Source: Spirochaetota bacterium
GTDB taxonomy: Bacteria > Spirochaetota > UBA4802 > UBA5368
Length of the DNA: 64,000 nt
Direction: 5' to 3'
NCBI GenBank assembly: GCA_035477215.1
Contig: DATIKU010000008.1
Location: forward strand, 96,533-160,532
This document shows, in pieces, positions 25,839 through 39,585 of the stretch. The position numbers and the translations under genes were made by a program. The notes under the pieces are model-generated. The model did not search any database. It saw only the letters and a list, made by a program, of their open reading frames with translations, and had not been told where the DNA came from. How positions within the stretch are numbered: the stretch's first letter is position 1; the number at the start of each line of letters is the position of its first letter.

Positions 25839-26243
25839 TGTTTTTCCCACCATGAGTATTCGCGATAAAAAGTTCTATGGCATTTATAAATCGATTTGCA
25901 TTCGAAAGTTGCGTCTCGGCATCAGGTTTACTCGCGATATAGAAATCATCATAATCCCCTTTCGTCCTTATATTGAAAGCGGAGGAAATATACTTACTGT
26001 ATACGAGATCAAACTTTCCGGTTTTTACATAACTGCAATTGAAAAAAGCGATAATACCGGAGTGTTTTTCGAATCAAATTTATCAAACGCCGTAATGGCG
26101 CGTATCGCGTGGAAGTCGGCGTAATATGAACGATTCAGCGATTGAGCATAACTGCCGGCTTCATATAGAATTTTCGAGGCTTTCAGGTCTTCCCGTGCCT
26201 TCTCTATCCGGTATTTAGAGAGCTCTTTGATTCTTTCGTTCAT
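25816..26243 (-). pseudogene. HEPN-domain protein, frameshifted
   Basis: The minus strand encodes an HEPN domain in two frames. Codons from 26243 give a helix and the active-site region LNRSYYADFHAIRA, an RxxxxxxH motif, then KFDSKN. At the T5 run 26065-26069 (A5 on the coding strand) the frame shifts; in the next frame the text continues HSGIIAFFNCSYVKTGKFDL, then GDYDDFYIASKPDAETQL and AIELFI, ending at a TAA at 25816. One missing A would restore the family's DSKKHSG. It is either a real inactivation or an assembly error. It overlaps the preceding MNT gene by 29 bp and is AT-rich, unlike its neighbours. Confidence 0.8.
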
Positions 26244-26598
26244 ATATATTCATCCCTTCCCTGTTAACATTGGAGTAAAAGGGAACATACTCAATATATT
26301 GCATATATTTTTCATATGATTGTTCGATGATAGAAACAATTATTCCATGTTCAAGTGAAAGAGTGGCCACGGTTTCCATAAGAAAAATATTTTTAAGCTT
26401 AATTGTATCTTCATCGGCATTTAAAAGTACCATAATATCTATATCTGATTCATCGCTTTGACCACCCCGCGCATATGATCCATAGACTATTACCGAATGC
26501 AGGGATCCGCCATATATTGTCCTCAGCTTCTCTGTGATATCATCCAACAGGTCTCTGACCTTTGAGTTTTTTTCAACCTCGGAGCGTTTCATATTCAT
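26215..26598 (-). CDS. MNT-type nucleotidyltransferase antitoxin
   Basis: 127 residues. The nucleotidyltransferase core is VIVYGSYARGGQSDESDIDI, with the GS and the D-x-D metal pair, then IMVLLNADED. Minimal nucleotidyltransferases pair with HEPN proteins as type VII toxin-antitoxin modules, where the MNT adenylylates the HEPN toxin. The pairing here is by position (29-bp overlap with the HEPN gene). The AT-rich base use suggests recent acquisition. Confidence 0.88.
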   Translation of the reverse strand: MNMKRSEVEKNSKVRDLLDDITEKLRTIYGGSLHSVIVYGSYARGGQSDESDIDIMVLLNADEDTIKLKNIFLMETVATLSLEHGIIVSIIEQSYEKYMQYIEYVPFYSNVNREGMNIYERKNQRAL

Positions 26599-26755
26599 CC
26601 TTGTTTCAATCCCTTCGGGTTCGAAATGGCTCCACTAATACATGGCGCGAAGAATTCCGGTATTTCGTATTTATACTTCTACACTGACATGATGAGTCCT
26701 ACCAGCATACCGATTGAAAATCAAGAAAATAACGAGTAGACCTGCTCCAATCCGT

Positions 26756-28557
26756 CTAATTCCCCCACAGTGCATCGCGCAGTCCCGAGGTCCGCCTCAC
26801 CGGGGTCTCAATCGCCGGGGCCAGCACATCAGCCGGCGACCATATTTCGACCGATCGACGCGCCCTGGTCACTCCAGTGTACACCAGCTCCCTGGTGAGC
26901 ACCGGCGAGGTCTTCTCCGGCATGACCAGCACCACACGGTCGAATTCGGAGCCCTGGCTTTTGTGGACCGTCATGGCGTAGACGGTCTCGTGTTCCGGAA
27001 GAAGGCGCGGCATGAACGATCGAGCGCCGCCATCCCGGGATGAAAACCACGCGCGGAGCCCTTCGGCCCCGTCGAGTATGACGCCGATGTCGCCGTTATA
27101 GAGCCCCAGGGAATAATCGTTTCGCGTTACCATCACGGGGCGTCCGGCATACCAGCGCTGCCGCGGGTCAACGATCCCCCCGTCGCGAAGCATCCTCTCG
27201 GCGGAATCGTTCAGCCCCTCCACGCCGAGCACGCCGCGGCGCACGGCGCAGAGCAGGGCCAGTTCGCTCATGCGCGGAAACACTTCCAGCGGCCTGCGAC
27301 CCGAGGCGACAGCCGTCAGGCCCTCCAGCACGGATTCGCGAAGCACGCGGGCCAGTGTCTCGGTATTCACGTTCTCCCGCAGGCTGACACCGTCAGCGCC
27401 CGAGCGCAGTATTCGAAGGGCTTCCCCGGAGTTCCCCTCGCGCACCGCCCTGGCGAGGGCGCCGATGCCTCCCGTTTCGTCGAAGCGGTAGCTCTTCTTC
27501 AATACCACGATCGAATCGGCGACCGGCGGTACGCCCGCGCGTGAAGCGGGCGGAGCACCTCCCGTCAGGCCGGCCACCCCGGCCGCGAAGCGCTCCGAGA
27601 AATAATGCTCGGCGCCGGTGTTGCATATATCGCCCAGCACGGCCCCCGCCTCCACGGACGAAAGCTGATCGCGGTCTCCGAGCAGAATGAGTCGCGCGTC
27701 CGCAGGCAGGGCGTCCGCAAGCTTCGCCATGAGCGGCAGGTCGGCCATGGACGACTCGTCCACCACGACGACGTCGTACGGAAGCGGATTTTCGGCATTG
27801 TGCCTGAAATAGGGCGTGCCCGGAAGGCTTTTGAGGAGTCGGTGCAGCGTTAGCGCCTCGGTCGGAACGCACTGTTTCACGGCGGGACCGCACGGAAGGG
27901 CGTCCACGGCCCCCCGCACGGCCTCCTGCAGCCGCACCGCCGCCTTGCCGGTCGGAGCGGCGAGCGCCGCGCGCATGCGCCGCCCCGATGCGATGGCCTG
28001 CTCCGCCAGAAGCGCGAGTATGCGCACGACCGTGGACGTTTTGCCGGTCCCCGGACCGCCCGAAACCACGACGAAGGACTTCAGCACGGCGACGGCGGCC
28101 GCGAGGCGCTGCAGGTCGGGTGCGCCCATGGCGGCCCGGCCGAACATCCGGTCGAGCCCTTCGCCGAGAAGCGCGGAATCATAGTCGTTGCGCACGCGGG
28201 AGTTCATTCGCGCGATCGCCCCGGCCAGGATATTCTCGTATTTCCAGTAACGATGAAGGTAGAGCCGTCCCTTCGCGTCGAGAATGAGCGGACGGTAGTC
28301 GCCGGGCGCGCCGACCACGGGGGATTTGCGGAGCGCTTCGATCCAGCGCCCGGCATTGTCCGGAAGAAGCCCGGGCGGGTATTCCGGAAGGCCCCCCTCC
28401 GCGGCGGCGACGATATCCAGGCACACGTCGCCGGCGGCCGTCCGGTTGCTCGCCAGGCGGGCCGCCAGGGCGAGCACTCCGCCGTCACCGCCGGCCAGGC
28501 GACACATGAGACCGGCGAAGGCGTTGTCGTACGCGCTGAATACGTCGTCCCGCGCAG

Positions 28558-28561
<4 letters not shown>
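26756..28561 (-). CDS. recD: RecBCD enzyme subunit RecD (helicase)
   Basis: 601 residues. Walker A is GGPGTGKTSTVVRI (about 168-181); then VVVDESSMADLPLMAKLADA (motif II), LILLGDRDQLSSVEAG (motif III) and AMTVHKSQGSEFDRVVLV (motif V), followed by VTRARRSVEIW. This is a superfamily 1B 5'-3' helicase like E. coli RecD. Its start codon overlaps the stop of recB (ATGA). Confidence 0.95.
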
Positions 28562-32180
<3,619 letters not shown>

Positions 32181-32184
<4 letters not shown>

Positions 32185-35100
32185 CGCTCCTCCTGGAATT
32201 TCAGCAGGGGATCGTACACGGCCCGTGCGAGCCGGATGAACTCATCCTGGAAAAATCGTTTGTCGAAGGGGTCCATCTTTCGAAAACATCGCTCGGTGTA
32301 GGGGTCGGTTGAATCGCCCCTTGTGTAATAATTTCCCTCGAACACCGCCCGCGCTTTGGCGAGCGCTTCGTCAGCCGAGCGGTTTTCGGCATATTCCTTC
32401 GCGAACGCGAGCGAAGCCTCGGGGAAAAAGGGGACGATGGAACGGCGCCCCTCGCGGTATATGTCCACAAGCTTCTTTAGATGCGCATGGCATATACCGC
32501 CGTCCTTCATTTCTATGACGGCCGGCGCACTCTTGTTTCTCCCGACGAGATACACGACGGAACGGGAGCCGGTGTCAGCCCGGCAGCAGGCCGCGCAGTG
32601 CACGATCCACGCGCGAAGCCGGTCGGTCGCTTTTATGGAGGCGTAGCGGTGATGGACGATCCCTCCCGGATAGACGCGGTCGATCCTGCCGGCGAGCGTT
32701 CGCCCGTCGATCTCGATTTCAAGTTCGAGCGGCGGAAGCTCATCCCCGCCATGCAGGCCGGCCACGGTGCGCGCGAACGAGCGCACGCCGGGCAGCATCC
32801 GGCGGAACGCGTATTCCCCAAGGGAGCCGTGCGGCAGTATCCCCATCGCCCGGAACGCCTCGTAGAGTCCGGCCGGGTCCGCGCCGCGAAGCGCCTCCTC
32901 GCACATTTTCTCCGCGAGTGTGTACGAGTCGAGGCCTTCGAGGGCAAAGACTTCGCTGTCGCCGGGCATCTCTCCGGTCGTGTCGAGCCATATACCCAGC
33001 GTCCGGTTGAGAAAATGACGCGCCGGGCCGCGGAAAAAGTCCAGGACGTCCGACAGATGAAGTACGACGTCTCCTTCCTCCGCCGCCTTGCCCATCATGA
33101 ACGGGGCGTACTCCGACGTCTCCCCGTTGAAGCTTTCGGCCGCGGAACACAGCTCCGGTGCGTAGCTGTACAGCCTGGAGTCGCCGGTGAAATAGGCCGG
33201 GCTGAATGACTGTAGCCGGTGTTCGGTGAGTATGGCCGAACGGAGCGAGCCGGCTTCATCCGCGCCGCCGGCGGAGGCCGGCGCATATCCCTGTTCGATG
33301 TAGTCGAGCAGTTCGCTGACGAGCACCGAGGGCGGGACGGATTTGTTGTCGGCGATGCTCCGCCCCACGTAGCTGATGAAGAGACGGTCGCGAGCCGACA
33401 CAAGGGCCTCGAGAAATATATAGCGGTCGTCGTTGCGGCGCGAACGGTCGCCGGGCCGGTACGCTTTCTTCATTAAATTGAACCCGGCCTCGATGTCCCT
33501 GCGGGGATAGGCGCCGTCGCTCATGCCCACCATGCAGATCACGCGAAACGGGATGCTTCGCATGGGCAGCATGGCACAGACGGTCACGCCTCCCGATAAA
33601 AAGGCGCCGTGCGCCTTCTCCTCCCTGAGCGAGCCCTCCAGCCACGAGCGCACCACCGGGAAGCCGACGGCATCGGTGAAGCCCGCTTCCGCCGTCTCAT
33701 CCGCAAGACGCGTTATCACGCGACGGAGCGACGTGAGATCGCCGACCGTGTCGTCGTCCCCGAAAAAGCCCTCAACGAGCGCGAGCAGGTGTTTTGCCCA
33801 TTCACCCGGGGGCCGGGGAAGCGCAAGCGAGCGCGCCGCCTCGAACAGTCGTTCGAGCAGATCGACAAGGCCGCCGAGCACCGCGGTGTCGCCTCCCTCT
33901 ATGGGATCGTAGGGCAGGATGCCCTCGAAAAGCCGCGTTTCGTCGTTCGGCAGGGCGCTGCCGAGGACCATACGGTCCAGCCCGTGCCTCCAGGTGTTCT
34001 CCTCCATGGGGGGGAGCTTCTCGGCCCTGTCGAGCCGGTCCGCGGCGTCGATCCCCCAGCGTATACGGGTGTCCTCCACCCAACGGCGGATGGTCTCGCG
34101 ATCGGACGGCCCCAGGCCGTGCCGCGTGAGGATGGAATCGCATTCCATGATATCGAGCACCTGTCCCGCGGGAAAGCGGCTGCCGTGCAGGTCGAGTATG
34201 GCGAATAACGCCCCCGCCATGCCGTTTTCCGAACGAAGGCTGCGATCGGCCACGGAATAGGGTATGCGCAGACCTTCGCTCCTGGGGGCGCCGAATACCG
34301 CCTCGAAAAACGGGCTGTAGGTCTCGATATCAGGCGTCAGTATGACTACGTCGTGCGGCTCCATATCGGGCTGTTTTTCGAACATGTCGAGCAGGTAATC
34401 GTAGAGCGCCTCCACCTCCCGCATGGGGCTGTGGCATGAATGGATGCTGATCGATTCGTCACCCGCGGAGATATCCCTCCTCGCCGTCAGGGAAGTGCCA
34501 TCGCTCGATCCGGCAAAGCCCCGGTCGATGAGCTCCCGTATATCTTCCTGGATACAGGTCAGGAGCGTCGATGTGCTCCGCGTGCCGGCGTCGGGGTAAT
34601 CGTCGATAAAGTCCACGGACTCGTCGGCATCGAGGAGCACCCTGAACAGGAAATCGCGCCCTACCCGTCCCATCGAGGCCAGCAGGCCGTTGCCCGCGTA
34701 AAGGTGGCGGTCCGCGGCGGAAACGCCCCCCTTCAGCCGCCGCGCGATCCGCGCCTGTTCCCGCACCGAGGCGATGTCGCCCCAGTAATAGCGCGATGGA
34801 TTGAGGACGAAAAAATTTATCTCGACGTGCCGTGAAAGGGCGTACAACACGCGTACGTACAGCGGCGGAAGCGTGGCGACCCCGAAAAGCGATATCCGCG
34901 ACGGCAGCGCCCGCAGGCGCTCCGGCGCGAGCGAACCGATTTCGGCGAAGAGGCGCGCCGCCAGCGCGGCGTGGTGCGCGGGGCGTTTTCCCGCGAAAAG
35001 GCGACGCCACAGGTCAGCCTGCCATCGCTCGTCGCCGTCTTTTTCCGGAGCGGGGCCGCCCTCCCATTCGAGGACCATCTCGGGCCGGTGCACCACGTAC

Positions 35101-35510
35101 TGGTCGAAGACACCGGCGATCCGCTCGGCGAGCTGGCGGCGCTTGAGCTCGTTCGAGCCGTCCCCCATGTAGGAGTTGAGCGACTCGTATCCGGGAAGGC
35201 GGGCGCACCGGGGCAGGAGCCCCATTATGCGCCACGAGAGCACTTCACGACTGAACGGCTCCCCGGGCACGCCCTGCCCCGCCAGGCTTCCGAATATCCG
35301 CTCGATTATGACGGTTGGGAACACATACTCGAAGTTGGCCCACACGCCGAGGCGAGCGGCCATGCGCTGTGAGAGCCAGCGCCCCATGCCCACGCTCATG
35401 ACGACTATGGTTTCTTTTTCGAAGTGAGAGCGCAGCGGGCGTCGCAGGCGGGATGCCAGGTTTTCGGCGAGCGTCTCGAGCATGCCGGATGTGTACACGT
35501 TGAATGACAT
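32181..35510 (-). CDS. recC: RecBCD enzyme subunit RecC
   Basis: About 1109 residues from the ATG at 35510; the predicted N-terminus MSFNVYTSGMLETLAENLAS fits RecC. An in-frame upstream start at 35570 would intrude on the mobB 3' end. RecC features include IVVMSVGMGRWLSQRMAARL (dead helicase motif I region), SISIHSCHSPMREVEALYDY, RVICMVGMSDGAYPRRD and NLMKKAYRPGDRSRRNDDRY. RecC recognises Chi and splits the strands. First gene of the recC-recB-recD operon. Confidence 0.93.
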
Positions 35511-35538
35511 ATCGTGGCGCCTTCCGGACCGTATCGCC

Positions 35539-36039
35539 TCAGCGGTTCGTCTCGAACCGGAGGTTTTCAATGAAATGACCGACGCCGGCCGCGTCGTTCC
35601 GTGCGAAATGAGGGAGGCTTCCGGGGACCGGCCTGTCGCTTGCCACCGCGACTATGTTCCCCACTCCCGCGGTGCAGAGCGGCCCCTCTGGGGAGTCTCC
35701 CACCACCTCGATCTTGAAAACGTCCGCCTCCTTGTCCCCTTCCACTAAAATGATATCATATCCGCCGAAGAACCGGAGCGCGAGCTCGACCGATCCGGCC
35801 GGGCGCTCGAGCCGCTCGACCATCGCGCACTCGCTGTCGTTGGTGATGGCGACCCCTCCGCAGCCGGCGGCGCGGTACCGCCAGGTGTCCTTGCCGGGAT
35901 GGTCGATATCGAAGTCGTGGCGAAGGTGTTTAATAATTGCTATTTTATGGCCACTTTCATTGAAATGACGTATGAGCTTTTCAATGAGGGTGGTCTTGCC
36001 CGAACCGGAACGGCCCACGATCGATACGATGAATGGCAT
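35539..36039 (-). CDS. mobB: Molybdopterin-guanine dinucleotide biosynthesis protein MobB
   Basis: 166 residues from the ATG at 36039, which has GGGAGAGAAAAAC upstream; a start at 36201 would add residues not found in MobB and would overlap mobA. P-loop IVGRSGSGKTTLIEKLIRHF, then IIKHLRHDFDIDHPGKDTWR and YDIILVEGDKEADVFKIEVV. MobB is a GTP-binding helper of MobA. It is divergent from mobA (93 bp apart), so the two share a promoter region. Confidence 0.93.
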   Translation of the reverse strand: MPFIVSIVGRSGSGKTTLIEKLIRHFNESGHKIAIIKHLRHDFDIDHPGKDTWRYRAAGCGGVAITNDSECAMVERLERPAGSVELALRFFGGYDIILVEGDKEADVFKIEVVGDSPEGPLCTAGVGNIVAVASDRPVPGSLPHFARNDAAGVGHFIENLRFETNR

Positions 36040-36132
36040 GTTTTTCTCTCCCAAGATACAGGGACTCCGGATGCACGACAGCGCCCGGAGACATAATGAC
36101 ACTACAGGCTCAATCGCGCCTGTCAAGCGAAT

Positions 36133-36717
36133 ATGCCACCGCTCATAGATGCCATCAATGCGTTCATCATCGCCGGCGGAAAGAGCAGGCGGTTCGGGCA
36201 CGACAAGGCCTTCTACCCGGTTGAAGGTATCCCCCTCGTCGAGCGCGTTTTAACGGCCCTCGGGGATGTTTTCGATGACATCTCCATCGTCGCCGACGAC
36301 CTCGATCGATTCGCAGGCCTCGGCGTTGCCTGCCATCCCGATACGGTCAGGGGATTGGGGCCGACAGGCGGCATCTTCACGGCGCTGCACCACGCGCGTC
36401 CCGGCGGCTGCTTTGTCGTCGCCTGTGACATGCCGTTTCTTTCCGCGCCGCTTATACGCGGCATGGCCGAACTCGTCCCCGGAAACGACGTCGTGATCCC
36501 CTTTCTCGACGGCAACTACGAGGCGCTGCATGCGTTTTACTCGCCGAAATGTCTCGAGGCCGCCCGGCGGAGCATCGGGCGCGGTGAACGCCGGGTTGTG
36601 AGCTTTTTCGGTGAGGTGATGGTGCGGCGCGTGGAGGCCGGCTGGATAAGCCGAATGGCCGATCCGTCGCGCGTATTCATCAACATCAACCACCCTGACG
36701 ATCTCGAAAAGTTTTAA
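36133..36717 (+). CDS. mobA: Molybdenum cofactor guanylyltransferase MobA
   Basis: 194 residues. The nucleotide-binding signature FIIAGGKSRRFGHDKAFYPV occupies residues about 11-30; VVACDMPFLSAPLIRGMAEL holds the catalytic acid pattern; FININHPDDLEKF is the typical C-terminus. MobA transfers GMP to molybdopterin to give the bis-MGD cofactor of DMSO-reductase-family enzymes, implying such enzymes elsewhere in the genome. Divergent from mobB. Confidence 0.95.
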   Translation: MPPLIDAINAFIIAGGKSRRFGHDKAFYPVEGIPLVERVLTALGDVFDDISIVADDLDRFAGLGVACHPDTVRGLGPTGGIFTALHHARPGGCFVVACDMPFLSAPLIRGMAELVPGNDVVIPFLDGNYEALHAFYSPKCLEAARRSIGRGERRVVSFFGEVMVRRVEAGWISRMADPSRVFININHPDDLEKF

Positions 36718-36784
36718 TTGACTTCGCCCGCGCCGCCTGCTACGCTCGCACCGTACACTCGGAGAACGTCGGGATGGAGGCGCC

Positions 36785-37363
36785 ATGGCAGCGGGAGATG
36801 TGAGAGTCGGAGAAAGGATCAAGGATCTGCGGGAGTCGCAGGGCCTTACGCTTAAGGACGTCGCGGACCGCACGGGTTTCTCCACGGCGTATCTCTCTCA
36901 ACTGGAGAACCATCTCATCTCTCCTCCGCTCGGCGCGATCACCACCATAGCGCGCTCGCTGAACATCGAAATCGGCAGGCTCTTCAACCAGGTGGGGAAA
37001 TCCCCTTTTACCATCGTGCGCAGGGACGAACGGCAACCCACCTCGCGCGTCGCTTCCAAGGAAGGGGTCCGCTACGGTTACTCGTACGAGTCCCTGGCCC
37101 CCGACAAGATCAACCGCCACATGGAGCCGTTTATCGTAACGCTGGAGCCCATCGATAAAAAAGGCGCGGCCTACAGCCACGAGGGCGAGGAATTCCTCTT
37201 CGTGATCGATGGCAGGGTCGAGGTCCAGCTCGGCGAGTTCACCGACGTTCTGGAGCCGGGCGACACCATCTACTACGACTCAACCACTCCCCACCGCGTC
37301 TCCTGCGTCGGTGAGACACCGGCCAGGATTCTGGCCGTCATCTACGCACAGCAGCACGCCTGA
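36785..37363 (+). CDS. XRE-family regulator with cupin domain
   Basis: 192 residues. The helix-turn-helix (about 8-62) reads RIKDLRESQGLTLKDVADRT and GFSTAYLSQLENHLISPPLG. The C-terminal cupin (about 105-190) contains HEGEEFLFVIDGRVEVQLGE and LEPGDTIYYDSTTPHRVSCV, with metal-ligand-like HEGEE and H residues. Such XRE-cupin proteins sense small metabolites or polyamines. GGAGG lies upstream of the ATG. It lies before purF on the same strand but is separated from it by about 220 bp with a weak terminator. Confidence 0.92.
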   Translation: MAAGDVRVGERIKDLRESQGLTLKDVADRTGFSTAYLSQLENHLISPPLGAITTIARSLNIEIGRLFNQVGKSPFTIVRRDERQPTSRVASKEGVRYGYSYESLAPDKINRHMEPFIVTLEPIDKKGAAYSHEGEEFLFVIDGRVEVQLGEFTDVLEPGDTIYYDSTTPHRVSCVGETPARILAVIYAQQHA

Positions 37364-37395
37364 GGCCCACCGGGGCCTTCCGGGGGTAAAACGGG

Positions 37396-37413
37396 GCGAT
37401 TATCGCTTTTTTT
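37396..37413 (+). terminator. Weak Rho-independent terminator
   Basis: GCGA-TTA-TCGC, a 4-bp stem with a 3-nt loop and T7 tract, 33 bp after the XRE-cupin stop codon. Short stem, so weak. Confidence 0.4.
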
Positions 37414-37582
37414 ACACCGGCGAAACACCCGGCCCGATTACTCCTTGATTTTGGCCTCGTTTCCCGCTATGTTAGTGTCCTGGTGGAAGCTCTGGAGAGC
37501 GGTAATAAAATGCTTTACACCATACGGAGCACTCATAGAGTATTCCCGTCTTTAAAACCATCACGCGGCAGATAACCCTATT

Positions 37583-39037
37583 ATGAACATCACCGATCAT
37601 TCGTGCTCCCCGCACGGCATCCGACCAGAGGATGAGTGCGGGGTTTTCGGCATTTACGGCACCGACCGGGCCGCCAATCTCACCTACCTCGGCCTGTACG
37701 CGCTACAGCACCGCGGCCAGGAATCGGCGGGAATAGCCTCGAGCGATGAGGAACATATCTACCGCTACAGCGGGATGGGCAAGGTGGTCGATATTTTTAA
37801 AGAGGAACATATCGAAAGCCTCTTCGGACATATGGCCATCGGCCATAACCGCTATTCGACCACCGGAAGCTCCTTCCTCCGCAACGCACAGCCCTTTCGC
37901 GCGGACTCCATCCTCGGACCGATTGTCCTTTCACATAACGGCAACCTGGTAAACGCCGGATCGCTCCGCCTCGCGCTGGAACGTGACGGATCGATCTTCC
38001 AGACCTCCATCGACACCGAGGTAATCGTGCACCTCATGGCGCGCTCCGGAAAGGGCGATTTTCTGGAGGCGCTGATCCATGCGCTGCGGCAGACGAAGGG
38101 GGCCTATTCGCTGCTTGTCATGAACAGAAACCACCTCTATGCCGTCCGCGATCCGCACGGATTCAGGCCTCTCGTGCTCGGCAAACTGGACGACGCCTGG
38201 GTGGTGGCGTCCGAGACCTGCGCCCTTGACATCATCAACGCGCAGTACGTGCGCGAGGTACAGCCGGGCGAGCTGTTGGAGATTACCGCCGGCGGCGTTA
38301 AGTCCTACTTCCCCTTCGAACGGCATAAGCAGTCGCTGTGCGTCTTCGAATATATCTATTTTTCGAGGCCCGACTCGATCATCTTCGGGAGCTCGGTCCA
38401 CGAAATGCGCGTCCAGCTTGGGCGCATGCTCGCGAAACAGTCCGGCGTCGAGGCCGACATAACGGTGCCGATCCCCGACTCGTCCATCTGCGCGGCGCTC
38501 GGGTACGCGCGCGAATCCGGCATCCTCTATGAGAAGGGCATGATCCGCAGCCACTATATCGGCCGCACCTTCATCGAGCCCTCGCAGAAGATCCGCGACT
38601 TCGGCGCGAAGATCAAGTACAACGTCGTTCGCCCGGTCGTCAACGAAAAGCGCATCGTGGTGGTCGACGACTCGATCATGCGCGGCACCACCATGCGCAA
38701 GATTATCACGATGTTCCGAGGCGGCGGAGCCAGGGAGGTCCACGTGCGCATTTCCGCCCCGCCCACGCGCTTCCCCTGCTTTTACGGAATCGACATCCCC
38801 ACGCGAAGCGAGCTCATCGCCTCGTCCCATTCCACCGAGGAGATACGCAAGTACCTGAGGGTGGATTCGATCGAATACATGACCGTGGAGTCGCTCCTTG
38901 CGGCCATTGACCGGCCCGAGCTCAGGTTCTGCACCGCCTGCTTCGACGGCAACTACCCGGTGGAGTTCGAACACAGCGAGGACGAGAGCAAACAGAAGTA
39001 TCTTTTCGAAGACATGGCGATGAACGAATACTATTGA
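37583..39037 (+). CDS. purF: Amidophosphoribosyltransferase
   Basis: 484 residues. The N-terminal glutaminase (Ntn) domain begins CGVFGIYG at Cys19, which becomes the catalytic N-terminus after removal of an 18-residue propeptide; ALQHRGQESAGIA and GHNRYSTTG follow. The phosphoribosyltransferase domain has the PRPP loop RIVVVDDSIMRGTT (about 360). ADITVPIPDSS and GMIRSHYIGRTF are PurF-specific. PurF makes phosphoribosylamine, the first step of purine synthesis. The C-terminal FCTACFDGNYPVEFEH is usual for the family. No other pur gene is adjacent. Confidence 0.97.
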   Translation: MNITDHSCSPHGIRPEDECGVFGIYGTDRAANLTYLGLYALQHRGQESAGIASSDEEHIYRYSGMGKVVDIFKEEHIESLFGHMAIGHNRYSTTGSSFLRNAQPFRADSILGPIVLSHNGNLVNAGSLRLALERDGSIFQTSIDTEVIVHLMARSGKGDFLEALIHALRQTKGAYSLLVMNRNHLYAVRDPHGFRPLVLGKLDDAWVVASETCALDIINAQYVREVQPGELLEITAGGVKSYFPFERHKQSLCVFEYIYFSRPDSIIFGSSVHEMRVQLGRMLAKQSGVEADITVPIPDSSICAALGYARESGILYEKGMIRSHYIGRTFIEPSQKIRDFGAKIKYNVVRPVVNEKRIVVVDDSIMRGTTMRKIITMFRGGGAREVHVRISAPPTRFPCFYGIDIPTRSELIASSHSTEEIRKYLRVDSIEYMTVESLLAAIDRPELRFCTACFDGNYPVEFEHSEDESKQKYLFEDMAMNEYY

Positions 39038-39050
39038 GGGGTAAAATTAC

Positions 39051-39078
39051 TTGACAGAAGTCACTTCCGTGATTTTCT
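39051..39078 (+). promoter_or_regulatory. Likely tRNA-Trp promoter
   Basis: A consensus TTGACA (39051-39056) lies 14 bp after the purF stop codon. The -10 box, 16 bp later (TTTTCT), is poor. The tRNA gene begins at 39091. Confidence 0.35.
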
Positions 39079-39090
39079 GTACAGCCACAT

Positions 39091-39163
39091 AGGTCACTAG
39101 CTCAATTGGTAGAGCATCGGTCTCCAAAACCGAGGGTTGGGGGTTCGAGTCCCTCGTGGCCTG
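39091..39163 (+). tRNA. tRNA-Trp (anticodon CCA)
   Basis: 73 nt. Acceptor arm AGGTCAC/GTGGCCT (one T-G pair). D-arm with TAGCTCAATTGGTAGAGC. Anticodon stem TCGGT/ACCGA encloses CTCCAAA, anticodon CCA for UGG. T-arm contains GGTTCGAGTCC. Discriminator G. CCA is not encoded. Confidence 0.95.
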
Positions 39164-39184
39164 CAGACCATATTTTCGAACTCG

Positions 39185-39220
39185 ATAAGAAAAGCCGTAA
39201 TATTTTACGGCTTTTCTTAT
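39185..39220. terminator. Strong terminator hairpin after tRNA-Trp
   Basis: A perfect 16-bp stem (left arm ATAAGAAAAGCCGTAA) with a TATT loop. The right arm contains a T-rich run (CTTTTCTTAT), the left arm an A-rich run, so it could terminate from both sides. It separates the tRNA from the VapBC locus. Confidence 0.8.
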
Positions 39221-39333
39221 TATCGGAATACCGGATATTGGCATTTTCCGTCATATTATTAGGTTCGAATTTCGCCCCTCAATCAGCCGATACCTAATAA
39301 TTCGCCGTTTCCCATTGCGTCTTTAAAAAGCAT

Positions 39334-39371
39334 TTGACAATGTGTATAAATATCGCTATTTTTGTGTATAA
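39334..39371 (+). promoter_or_regulatory. vapBC promoter and direct repeats
   Basis: -35 TTGACA (39334-39339) and -10 TATTTT (39357-39362) are 17 bp apart. The 9-mer TGTGTATAA occurs twice (39341-39349 and 39363-39371), 22 bp centre to centre, that is two helical turns and overlapping the promoter: a likely VapB/VapBC operator. Confidence 0.6.
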
Positions 39372-39381
39372 GGAGATTGTT

Positions 39382-39585
39382 ATGAGAACCAACATAGACA
39401 TAGACGACAAGCTTATGCATGAGGCCATGGCCGCCACAAAGCTTAAATCAAAAAAAGAAGTGGTGCATGTCGCGCTGAACGAGTTGATTCGAATTACCAA
39501 GCGGAAAAGCATTCTTCGTTTTCGCGGCAAGGCGAAATGGGAAGGCGATCTGGATAAAATGAGGACCACGAGGCAAACCGATTGA
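39382..39585 (+). CDS. vapB: VapB-type antitoxin
   Basis: 67 residues from the ATG at 39382, behind AAGGAGATTGTT. The N-terminus MRTNIDIDDKLMHEAMAAT is a ribbon-helix-helix DNA-binding domain of the VapB family; the C-terminus (RGKAKWEGDLDKMRTTRQT) is the toxin-neutralising tail. Its TGA overlaps the TTG start of vapC. Together they regulate the upstream promoter. Confidence 0.88.
   Translation: MRTNIDIDDKLMHEAMAATKLKSKKEVVHVALNELIRITKRKSILRFRGKAKWEGDLDKMRTTRQTD

Noticed and set aside
26603..26628. GTTTCAATCCCTTCGGGTTC, resembling a CRISPR repeat start
   Set aside because: Only one copy occurs and no spacer-repeat array or cas gene is near.
36133..36717. A second minus-strand gene opposite mobA
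   Set aside because: The overlapping minus-strand frames are shadows of mobA and of the mobB start region.
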